Below, one piece after another: positions 11,386 to 22,300 of a DNA stretch of 64,000 nt. Both the position numbers and the translations under genes were made by a program. Below the pieces are notes generated by a model. The model was not told the DNA's origin. It did no database searches and saw only the letters and a program-made list of their open reading frames with translations. Each line of letters opens with the position of its first letter. The first letter of the stretch is position 1. The DNA is from Cyclaneusma minus (lineage: Eukaryota; Ascomycota; Leotiomycetes; Marthamycetales; Marthamycetaceae): assembly GCA_037179335.1 (NCBI GenBank), contig JAKZHN010000025.1, positions 496,001 through 560,000 on the forward strand, given 5' to 3'.

Positions 11386-13471
11386 CTATGCATACTGACT
11401 CTTGATCAGGTCAGCAGCCTTCTCCCCAATTCCAAATGCCGGCATTTGAGGATGACCGCAGGGCAGCTTTGGCATGATGCTAACATCAACTACTCGCAAG
11501 TTCTGCGTACCGAGGACTCGTAGTTCCTTGTCAACGACCGCCATAAGATCATCCTTCTTGCCCATTTTGCAAGTGCCGGCAGGATGGTAGCCTTGGAACC
11601 TTAGGGTTAGTATATTTCTTTGTCAAAGAGATATTATCTGGGGGCTTTGACGGGAGATTACTCACAAGTGAACACGTTGTCCCGAATATAAGGTTCCCAG
11701 TCCTTTCTCTCCTTGAAGCTGTTGTACTTAAGATCGGCAGGCCAGGTGCCCTTGATGACATCCTTGGTTCCAGCACCAGTTGTGACGATTTCATTAGCCA
11801 AAACACACGCTTCCGACAAGACCAACATGTCCAGTGGATCAGCAAGGTAGTTGTGATCAATCACAGGGTTTGCCATCGGGTCGGCAGACTCCAGCTTCAC
11901 CGTGCCTTTGGACTTTGGCGCAAACAGCTGCGGAATGATCGCAAAGGCTGCTTTGTGGTCAATGGGCGGGTTGGTATATCCTGGTCCGCCGTAACATTCC
12001 GTGTTGAAGATCTCGATGTTTGGCTGGTTTTTGGTGAGGCCCATGGGATCACGACCTTCGGTTTTGGGCGCCGACTTCCATTCTTCGCTGTCTGAAAGGC
12101 GTTCGTCGAGGCGAGTGTAGACAAATGCACCGAAGGGGAAGGTTGAAAGCCACCCAGCTCTCTTTGAGCGCCAGAGCTCCATGGCTGTTGAGGTACCGTC
12201 TTTGGTGTAGATCATGTGGTCGGTTGTGAGATCTGGGTCTTTACACTCATAGAAGATGAAGACAATCTGAAAGAGGGTTAGGTTTCGAGTTTGCAAACAA
12301 TTCGAAGCGGCGCATGCCTACCACGTGATCCAGAAGGTTCTTTCCCACTCCTGGAAGCTCAATCTTGCAAGGAACTCCAAGCTTTTTGAGCTCGTCACGG
12401 GCTCCAATACCCGAGCGCAGAAGGATTGTAGGGCTGCAATAAGCTCCTCCACTAACAATGACCTCGCGTGCAGCTTTGAAGGTGCTTCGGACTCCCTCTA
12501 TATCAACAACTTCCACAGCAATTGCCCTCAAATCACTTGATCCTTCGACAGGTTCAAGTACAACCTTGTCGACATACGTCTTCGTCTCGATAGTTATCTT
12601 TCCACTGGATTTCAAATTCGTCAAATAGTCCGCAGCTGTTGTTCGAACACCATCAACGACAGTTCTGGTCACATGTCCGCACCCATGCGAGTTCTCTCCG
12701 GTACTGAACATGTCGGGGTCCAGCGGAATGCCTTTGGACTCGTATGATTTCAACAGGAGGTCTGAGATGGGCACTGGCTTGTGGGGAGACGTATGGATTG
12801 GACCGGATGTTCCGTGACTTGAGGGGTTGGCCGGGAACCAGTCTTTAGGGTGGAATGTTTCGGCCTGATTGAATTATTTAGTGTTGCTTCTGTCTGCAGG
12901 ATATATCTTTGGCTTACCTTTGCCATGTACTTGAACATTTCTTCACCACTCCAGCCTTCCGTGTCCCAGTCATCATAGTCTTGCTTCATTCCAGGAATAC
13001 ATAGTGTTCCATTGACTCCTGATGTTCCACCCAGGAACCTAGACAAAATACTGAGTATGTAAGACGCAAAATATAGGAGAAGAATTTCGTACTTCCCTCG
13101 ACTCAAATTGAGCCGCCGATTATTGATTTTCTCATTCGGAGTGTTAACGAGAGGCCAGCCGTCGGGACCACTATGTAGTCTCGCCCCTCTGCAGAATCTT
13201 GTTAGATACTGTTGTCATATCACGAATACATTGACACCTACCCGCCAGGTACTTTGGTCAGAGGAAGTTTGTCATTGTCGTCTCCCGCCTCGATTACCAG
13301 AATTGAAACGTCGGGGTTTTCGGCCAGGCGTCCTGCCAGAGCGCAACCAGATGTTCCTCCGCTGGAATAGTCAGCAAGTGGATTCTCAATTGTCTTTATC
13401 CCAAAGCGATTCACCTACCCGCAGATAATGTAATCGAATATCGAGTCCGTGGATGAGGGTTCTGCCGCCAT
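11386..13471 (-). CDS. GMC-family (glucose-methanol-choline) oxidoreductase
   Basis: Seven exons, complement(11386..11591, 11666..12266, 12322..12864, 12918..13038, 13093..13188, 13242..13361, 13419..13471), give 579 aa, normal for the family. The FAD-binding motif GGGTSG is at residues 18-23 and is assembled across the first intron. The second family signature (RGKFLGGTSGVNG) is assembled across intron 3. The active-site histidine is in CYHPAGTCKMG (H514), with a second candidate, H558, in the PCGHPQMPAFGIGEKAADL tail. The last acceptor (CCAAG|GC at 11592) was chosen over the nearer CTAAG because only it keeps the HPAGT frame. No signal peptide is visible, so a cytosolic flavoenzyme acting on an alcohol or choline-like substrate is likely; the substrate is unknown. 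Confidence 0.9.
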
Positions 13472-14287
13472 TTTCCTGGTGTTCAAGACGGAGAGAGATG
13501 GAGAGAATGAAAATGTGTGATGGGGAACATTGAAGACTATGGGAATTGCTACTTAAGTGCTCTACCCTCAGTACCCTGCAGGTGTTGGTTATGCCTGGAG
13601 ATGAATATGTGCGTGCATGACATCCTTGCGGGCGGTTAGCAAGCAGCAACGTGCTGAGATGATTGAAAGTCCCATCACGTGGCCTGTAAAGTGGTCTGCC
13701 ACAGAAGCCCATCAACTCAATATACATAGCACTTGATGGAAGTTTTGACTTTCAATAATGGTTTGTAGCCTTGTACCTTATGTATTACTATTCCTACGTG
13801 GTCAAGTTGGCATTGATGAAGAACGGTCGATTCCCAAGCCACACGGCCGCCGGCCCCGCTTTGTTAGTTACCACATAGCAACAAGGGTTGTGCCATGGCT
13901 GTGAACGCTCTGACATTCCGTGAAAGGTGGGCCCAGCCGCATCTCATGTTTACGCACTGGTTACTAACAAACTTGTCGTTCCATTCTCCGGGAGTTGGCT
14001 GAATCTGGACGAGTAGCGATGTTAATAGCCATTTGCTGTACATCGTTAGCTAGAAGTCTTTGTCCCTATAGTATCCTCAAAAGGAAAGCCAATACATATC
14101 CACTCCGTTGTTGTGAATTCACCGTTGTTTGAATACTCGGTTAGCATCATGCACACAGTGGCGTCGTAGACATGGAGATGAGAACAGAAGCGAATATCCG
14201 GAGACTTGAAGAAATGGAGAGGGTTTCCAACTCTAAAATTCTATCATACAAATCTAACAATACATACCTAAACAGGTGCTACCCCAG
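13472..14287. other. Intergenic, promoter side of the GMC gene
   Basis: About 800 bp without supported coding sequence. It should hold the GMC promoter and the 3' end of the large downstream minus-strand gene. Confidence 0.4.
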
Positions 14288-17200
14288 CTATACACCAGAC
14301 CACCACACAGGCAAAGCAACCAGATCTTCCCAGTACCTCCTCGGCAGTTTCAGCTTCATAGCCTGCGGCACCCCATTCCTCCGCCCCTCAATAAACCTCC
14401 TAGACGCAGCCAATTTCTCCACATTGACATCTGGCCCCAACAGCGTCCTGACATACAAGGCCAACTCAGTCAGGTGGCTGTCCCCAGGTTTGTATTGCTT
14501 CGCCACCTCAACCAGCTGGCTGTGCCCAGGTGTGTATCGCCTAGCACCGCTATGGTATACCTGCCTCACGGCCTTCGTGATATCCTCCAGAAGCCGGTTA
14601 GGCTTAATCGGCGGCTCTGTTTCTTTTCCGGGAGGCGGGGATAGGGCGCTCCTCTCAAGACTGTAGGCGGCCCACCTCCTTTTCTCTGTCAGATTCCGCG
14701 CACACAAGGCGTCGAACTGCTGCGGACGAAGAAGTGTGCCGTTCACCACCGTTTCAATGATTACGTCCACTGTCTTGCACTGCTTCACCTCGCGCCTCTG
14801 TGCAGCCTTTCCTTTCCTGAGCACGTCCTCGTAGTCGGCCTTCGTTTTCTCGTCAATAGGTGCAGCAGACTTTCCGTTTTCGTCGCCTGCACCATGGCTC
14901 GGCTCGTTCACAAGTGCCATCCATTTTTTCAACTTGCTCACGTCGCACTGGAGCTGCGCGTAATTCGACACGCACACTTTCAGTTTCTTCCCGCCACTAT
15001 CGTTCCTGATTGCCTCTCTCCAGCTCTCCCACTTCTCCTGCAGTGTCTTCTCCATTTGCTTCAGCAGCTCCTTCTGTTCCTTTTTCCAGCTGAGAAATGG
15101 AGCTCGAAGGGGCTCCTCCGCGGCCTTGATCATTTCATCCAGCTTGGCTTTCAATTGTTTTCTTTCTCGGGTCAAGCTCGCCGCCAACTTCTTTGCGTCA
15201 GGGATATTTTTCTTCCCGAGGCTTTCGAGAAGGCGCACCACCTGGTCTTCGCGGGCCGCAAGCCCCACGAGTTTATACTTTAGAGCGTCCGCTTCAGGTC
15301 CCAATAGCTTTTCGACTTCCTTCCTAATATCTGCACCCCTCTTTTTCTTTTCATCTGCGTATTCTTCAGCCGCCTTCTTTAGCATTTCTTCCCATAGCCT
15401 CAGTTCCTCCTCCATCTCTTTCCTAGATCCGACGTGCTCCGTGTCCATGGCTTCGCTTCCAACTTCCTCCGCCAATGCCATATCTAGCGGTTGTTTCCTC
15501 GCAGCAAGGTCCGACTGTTTGGAATCTTTCTTCTGACGCTCCGGTGCTTTGTCTCGGGCTGCTGGTTCATGCTCTCCAGGTAGAGGCATATCCGTGGCAT
15601 CGGCCATGAGCAACCAACCGATCTTGAATGGGGCATCTTCCCTGCCCCACGGTTTGGCCGTCACTGCTTGGTCCTCAGAGTCCCTAGGATGCTGGGCACC
15701 TTCCGTCTCCCCTGGGCTAGGTGTACTGCCGATCGGAGCATAAATCACAGTGCCATCCGGATTATGCTGAGCGCTGGAGACAGAAGATTCACCGGAATCT
15801 CCGAGATGCACATCCGAGCTTGCTCCTACTGGAGAGTGGTGCTCAGCTCGAGAGGCATCATCTGTGTTCAGCCGAAAAGGGCGCCTCGAAACCTTTCCAG
15901 CCACGCGGTCCTCTAGTTGCTGTCGCTCCATTCTCAAGACCTCGGGTTTCCTCACTTTCTCTTCCAGCTGCTCGATTCTTAGCGCGAGCTTTACCAGTAA
16001 AGTCTTCGTCGCGTCGCCTTCCGCTTCCGTTGTCGCCGCCAGTTTTCGCTCTTTCTCCTCCCTATGGCGTTCCTCGGCCACCGCAATGGCCTTTTGACGT
16101 ATTTCCGCGACCTTCTCGGCATGGTCAAGTTTTTCGTCTTTCTTTGCTCCATGGCGTACTTCCGCCCCCTTCTCCGCTCTTTGTCCTTTCTCGGCCTCCT
16201 CCCCCGCTTCCTGTTGCTCTCCCGCCTTCTCCTCCGCTCCCAGTTGTTCTTCCACCTTCTCCTCAGCTCTCTGAGTTCCTTCCACCTCCGTCCCTGCGTT
16301 CCATGCTCTCTCAGGTTCTTCCAACGTCTTTTTGGCCGCTTCTAACATAGATTCCTCCCTCTTCTGTCTTACCAGCTGGTAACGATATTTCCGAGCTTCC
16401 AGCTGTTTAATCTCCTTCTCGAGTCGCTCAACCTCCTTAATGAGCACCTGACGAACCCGATTCCTAAGCTTTTCCCTACCCTGCTCCAATTCCATCTTCA
16501 TCTCCCTCAATTGCCTTTGCAGCCGCTCCATATGCGTCTCGGGAACTGCTCCTCGGAACTTTTGCGTGATACTAGCAAATGGCATGCTTAGTTTTGTCTG
16601 AATCGTTGGCCCCGAGGTGGTGCTGGATTCTGGCGTTGATAGATAGAGCGCCGATTGTGTTAATGCGCCAAAACGGAATGCATGATGGAGTATTCTAGGC
16701 TTGTTATAGCTCCTGAGCCTCGTGGCATAATCCTCGGGGTCGTCTAAGTCTCCTATAGGAGCGCGAATGTACCGGCGGGTGGCAGGGACGGGGATAGTAC
16801 CGAGGAGATACGAAAGTTTGAATTTTCGAATCTCTTGGGTGTCGAGATTCCGGGTGTAGCCTAGCGTTTCGGACTGCTGTGCGATTGTGCCGTGAGGTGA
16901 CTTATAATTACTCATATCAGGATCCGCAAAAAACTGAACGTAGGACCCTGGGGGCACGCTGAGAGATGGAAGGATCTGAATGGGAAGGTCGACATTCGTA
17001 GCCAAAGCTTGTCGTTCCAGCTCGAGGACCTTGGCGCCGAATGCATCCTCCACAACTTGCACTCGATGAAGTCGAGCTCCTTCTTGGATCAACTCGGCTG
17101 GATAGTCTGTAGCCTCTTCGTTTGGGCTGCTCCAGAGATCTTGGATAGCCTTATTATCGAGAAGATGTGCCATAGACTTATTTGGCGTCCCGTCCTCGTC

Positions 17201-18413
17201 TGGAGAAATATAAGCTTCCAGTAAATCGCCTGGAATGACGAGAGCCCACACAGAAATAGCTTGACCGGTCCGCTCAGTCCAATGAAGGTATTTTCTTACC
17301 CTATATTCTAGTTCTGCAGGTGCAGACAATGTGTCGGCTCCCTTCAAGTGCTGGATTTCTCCTATTGAATGACCGAATCCGGACCGGACTCGATATGCGG
17401 CTCCGAGAGGAACAACGGGGCTGTGGAGGCTTATGGGCGATGGGGCATGTGCAGTGGACAGAAGGATACGCTGCGACTTCTTGTGGTGAGCCTCCACGAG
17501 CTCGAATTTCGATGAACCACGTGGCTCGCGCCATTTGGAAACTGATAGTGCCGAGCCTACTTCCTTTCGGAATCCAGTACTTGACAACGGGAGCATGACG
17601 TCTATGAACTGAGCCTGTCCATTTTCCCCATTGGCCTGAGAGCCGAGGCCAAAGATAAGGTGTTGAGGATGCAGTAAATGAGCTTTGTCGTCAATTTCTT
17701 GGGAAGTCCACACATCAGTGAAGAGGCCGGGAGCGATGATATGGTCTCGGCCAATGAGAAAAGCTAGCCCCTCGGCAGCGGCTGGATGGCGATCTCGCGT
17801 AGGGAAAGGAAGACCGTCAACGACAGCAGTCAACAGGGAGACCTCGAGATTTTCCTCCCTCGCCTCACCTGGCCCAAAGATGCAGGTCAGAATGTCTGAA
17901 AGCAAGGCAGTTTCGTTGAACCAGTGAGCAAAGGACGGCGTCACGAGGACGACGACAGCTCTGTTCGTGCGCCGCTTGCCGTTGCCGAACAGTTTTGTTT
18001 TCCGAGCTGCCTTGCTGATTTCCGGCAGCATAAGACTTGGTGTCTGAAAATTTATCAGTCGAGTTTTCAGCGAGAAGACACATATTACTCACAGTGGCAG
18101 CAGGATCAGCGGCAGTAACCATGAATCGCTTACCCGGTACCTTGAAATCGATATCAAAGACGAACTTGGGGCCGGGAGCCTCATCCTCCACAGGAGTGTT
18201 CCTCGCAGGCTCTTTCGAAGGTGCAGGTGGTGCACGTGATGCAGGTGATGTAGGTGATAGAGGATCACGCAGACTGTTTTGTCCTCTCAGCCTCATCCTC
18301 TTCATAGCTGTCGCATAGCCAACCCTGGTGATGGCGCGAGCCGCCACGGCCACGTGATATCGACCTTTGGGAGCGTTGCGGATGGAGACGCATCGCGAGC
18401 ATGATCGGATCAT
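14288..18413 (-). CDS. Large mitochondrion-targeted coiled-coil protein, unrecognised family
   Basis: Exons complement(14288..18043, 18093..18413) give 1358 aa. The 49-bp intron (GTGAGT...TTCAG) is in phase 0. The N-terminus (about 45 residues) is rich in Arg, Ala and Ser with no acidic residues, like a mitochondrial presequence. Residues of about 80-560 look like a globular alpha/beta region with repeated hydrophobic strands. This part is faintly reminiscent of FIST-type sensory proteins, but that is a guess. From about residue 610 the chain becomes coiled coil. It includes a Glu/Lys/Ala-rich stretch of imperfect short repeats (DNA about 16050-16300), a polar linker, and a second coiled coil at about 970-1145. 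The C-terminal 150 residues are Arg-rich with Trp and Tyr. I do not recognise the protein. Confidence 0.7.
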
Positions 18414-19302
18414 TTTTGGACGTCGAAACAGAAGGTGGAGCTGGCGATGGTCATCGCAACGCCGGGACTGCAGTTAGTGTCAGTGAGACGGCGTCATAAT
18501 TTTCGTGTTGGTCGTGTGTCGATGAAGAACGACGCCTTTGTGAAGGTCAAAGTTGTTCCAGTGCAGGGAAAAAGTTCTTCCGTTCCCGCGACCACCTTGG
18601 CTGCACTCGTCACATAGTAAATTCGAAATCCAAGTAACTAGGAATCTGCAGGACATAAAATCCAAATGAATGGGAAAAGGACCAAATGGTTAGGGGAATT
18701 AATTGCAATGAGAAATCACTGTAGCAAATACAAGCTCAAGTGCGTCAGGAATACTGGGTGGCGAGGTTAGCTCCCAGAATCACACCAGCAATTCACTGCC
18801 ATCAGTAGCATCACAACACCACACCACATCCTGCCAGATTCTGTATACAACATCTGACATTTTTATCTCGCTTTTCCTGACTTCCATCCAGACCAAGACT
18901 CCTTTGCTTGCTTCAAATAGCCGCCCGTCGATGCTCCTCCCCGAAAAAAAATGCCATGTCTCAGCAACTCTCTCCAAGTGCAGCTCCGTCGTCATGCAAT
19001 GGTGGCCTGGTCCGCCATATCTAGCAGTTACACTTTATATACCTACAGCCCATCCCAGTGCGCTCAAGCCGGCCTGTACCCAGCCCTTGGAACGTCCATC
19101 CCACTCATAAAGACATTGCGACGTATCGAAGATAACCTGAACGCCCCATCGACTCGCAGGAAAAGAATCAAAATCCGGAAAACCCCATTCTGACCCAGCC
19201 TGTGCAAACCATGAAGAGATCGTGCCATGCATGCAATGTCGCAAGAAAAGTCCGGATCGTTGCAAAGTGGGAAAACGCCGTGAAAAGCTCCGATACCAGA
19301 AC
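18414..19302. other. Intergenic, promoter of the coiled-coil gene
   Basis: About 890 bp between the start of the 1358-aa gene and the stop of the ApsB-like gene, both on the minus strand. The overlapping short frames carry no motifs. Confidence 0.4.
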
Positions 19303-22300
19303 TTAACGCCCGTCGATTTGCGCCCTCATCTTTTCGCGCTCCAACTCTGCCTTCAGCTCGCCCTCTCGGCGCTCACCCTCCAACAACCGCTTGCGTGCAC
19401 CCTCGCGGTCCGCACGTCTTCCCTCCCTCTCTGCCGTAATCTGCTGTTCCATCTCTTTGAGTCTGAGCAGCCATACCTCCTCGTTTCTCTCGTCGGGATT
19501 GCGAGGGCCCATGGAACTGCCAGTGCGCTTGTCAGGAGTACGGTAAGAACCTGAGCTCCCGCTACGCTGACCCGAGGTCGTTTCAACAGATGTGGCGTTG
19601 TGGCGGGTCAAGGTGGTCGTACGGGATGCAGTCTCGTGGATCCTGTTGTTTCGTGGGCCTGTTGGCACAGATGGCGCTGGGCTATGAGCATTAATAGGAC
19701 TCAAGCCTCCCTCCTGGTAGTTTCCAGGAGCACCGATGTTTCGACCCACTCTCGTCAAGTCGCCCTTCAACCGCTCAATCGTCTTCGTCAAGCGCGCAAT
19801 CTCACCAGAGCGGTCATAATTGAAATCGGGGTTTCGTGTCAGGTTTTCTTGCCTCTCAAGTCGCTTTGCTCGGGACTCGAGAGCACTCTCAAGCGCAGCA
19901 ACTTGTTTGTTGTATTCGTGTTCCATCGCTCGAATGCTGGTGGTGAAGGAGTGAATCTTGGATTCGATGGTTTTGATAGCGTTCATGAGGTTCTTGGAGA
20001 AGCCAGGCAACATGGACGAAACAGATTCGATAGAGGGTAGAGCACGACCATTGATGAGGCTATTATCGTGAGCCCAATCCTTGCCGCAGACCTCAGCAAG
20101 GTGGTTCCAGATAACAAGCAAGAGATTGTTTCGCTGGACCAATTGATCCTTGAAGTCATTCTCCAGAGCAGTCAACCTCTTGACGGCCTGGAGATGCTTG
20201 GCCTTCTCGTCATGGTAACGAGTTTCCATTTGAGTTGTCGTGCGGATCGAGGTCTCGCTTGTCCTCGAGAGCTGTTCGAGCTGGTGCTTCGTATTGCGGT
20301 GAGACTGTCGCTCTCTGTCAATCATATCAGACAGTCTGCGGACCTCAAGAGCGTGCGATTCGAGGAGAGCATCGCGGTTCTTGATGATACGCTCTTTCTC
20401 AGCAACGGCATCGGTTTTGGCGTCGAGATCATTTAATGCTTGCTCATGCTCTTTGAGCAAGCGCATTATTCTCTGCGACAGACTTTTAGTAGAGTCTCTG
20501 TGGTTGAATTCTGAGGAAGAAGTTACATGGCAATAGCTGGCCTTCGTTCCGCGGACTTCGCCCAGGGCTTCACGGATGTTTTGCTCAAGGTCGAAGTACC
20601 TCGATTTCCACTCGGAAGCCTCAGTCTCTTGGGAGGATAGATTCTTGCGAAGATCGCGGGACTCATCTCTTGCACCAGAAAGCTCACGGTTGAGATCGTT
20701 GATGATCTTTTGAACCTCTTGCTTCTCTTTGGTGGCAACCAGGTCTCTCTGACGCCTCTCTTCAACAAGCATTTGCTCAAGCTCCTGAGACCTCCTCGTT
20801 TCCTCTTGAAGATCCGATTCGGTGGTCTTGAGAGTGTTTTCAAGGTCGCTGATGCGCTGCTTATCCGCCTCTTGCTCCTCACGCAGAAAAGCGATTTCAG
20901 CCTGGCGGGACTCCTGCTCAACATTGAGTCGGTCAATTTTGGCATTGTTGTCAGCCACATCTTGATCCAGCTCTTCCAGCTCTCTGTTGGCTTCATCGAC
21001 CTGTTGCTCTAGGTGGAGGATTCGGCGTTGTTTGCTTTCCACTTCATCCTCGAGCTTGATGACTGCTTCGCTGACTGCCCTCATCTCCGACTGCAAAGCC
21101 TCAAAGTTTTCGTTCGAGTTGGCCAGTTCGGTCTCAAGCCTGTCAAGCTCCATTTGTTTCTCTTGGAGTTCTGCATCTATAGCATCGATCTCGTCTTGCG
21201 CTTCTTTGCGCAGACCCTCAAACTCGGCCTCGAGCTGCTCTTGGCCCTTGAGGGCCTCGTTGCGATCTTTCTGCATGATCTGTAGGTCTCCGAGCGCACC
21301 ATTGAGTTCATCCTGCAGCTCAGCAGCAACTCTTTCGCTGTCGTGGCATTTCTCCAGCGTATTCTCCAATTCGTCCTGCAGAGCGTTAAAGTTGGCCAGC
21401 AAGTCTCGGTGGTCGCCTTCGACTTCCTGGTTTCTCAGCGTAAGCTTGTTGTATCTGTCGCGAAGCTGATCATGCTTGGCTTCGTAATCTTCGCGATCGT
21501 AATCTTCGAGAACAGATTGAGTAGGACTGAAACTATTTGCTTGGCTGGCAGCATATCCGCCCGCGCCCCTTGGTCGCATGCGAGTCTGGTTTGCTGCACC
21601 AGCTCTGGAAGCCGACCGGTCCAAGATGCTGTCGCCAGTGTTGGAACCGCGTCTTCCCTTTCCGAGCTTCAGCTCCTCAATTTCAGTGTACAAGCGATCC
21701 TTTTCACGCTGGCGCGAGGCTAGCATAGATTGCTGAACACCGATCTCGCGTCTCAACTCGTCATTCTCATGGCGAAGTTGCTCATTTTCTTCCACGAGCG
21801 TTGCAGAACTAGCTGAAGTTCCTTGATGCCTGTCGGATCTGCCGGATCTGGCGGAATCCCCAGTTCTCGGTCTTGATGAAGACTCGTCTCTCTTTCTACT
21901 CATATTGTAGATATTCGTGGTATGGCGATCTCCAGGGTTCGACGAGTAAGGCGAACCGGAGCGCATTCGGGCCAATTCCTCTTTGAGATTGCGATTCTCT
22001 TCATCGACCGCCTCTCTCCGAATGATCTCCTGGTCCAGCAAGTCCTGCCATGCCTGTTCTGTCTCACGAGCACCGACATCCTCTCCTAGTCTTCGTTTCG
22101 ATGCAAGCAGGTCTTCTGCGAGCTTTCGTGTTTGAGCTTCGCTAGTGGCATGTTTGTGGCGCAAGTCCTCAATCGTTGACATGTGAGTCCTGATGGTCTC
22201 GTTGAGATGCACAATCTGTTCATCTCGCGCGCGTATTTCTTCGGTTTCGAAGAAGCGTGGACCACCATCTGAAGAGGAATGGCCGGTACCGGGGCGATCC

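Noticed and set aside
14894..16350. Several plus-strand frames rich in Ser, Leu and Phe
   Set aside because: Antisense shadows of the coiled-coil gene.
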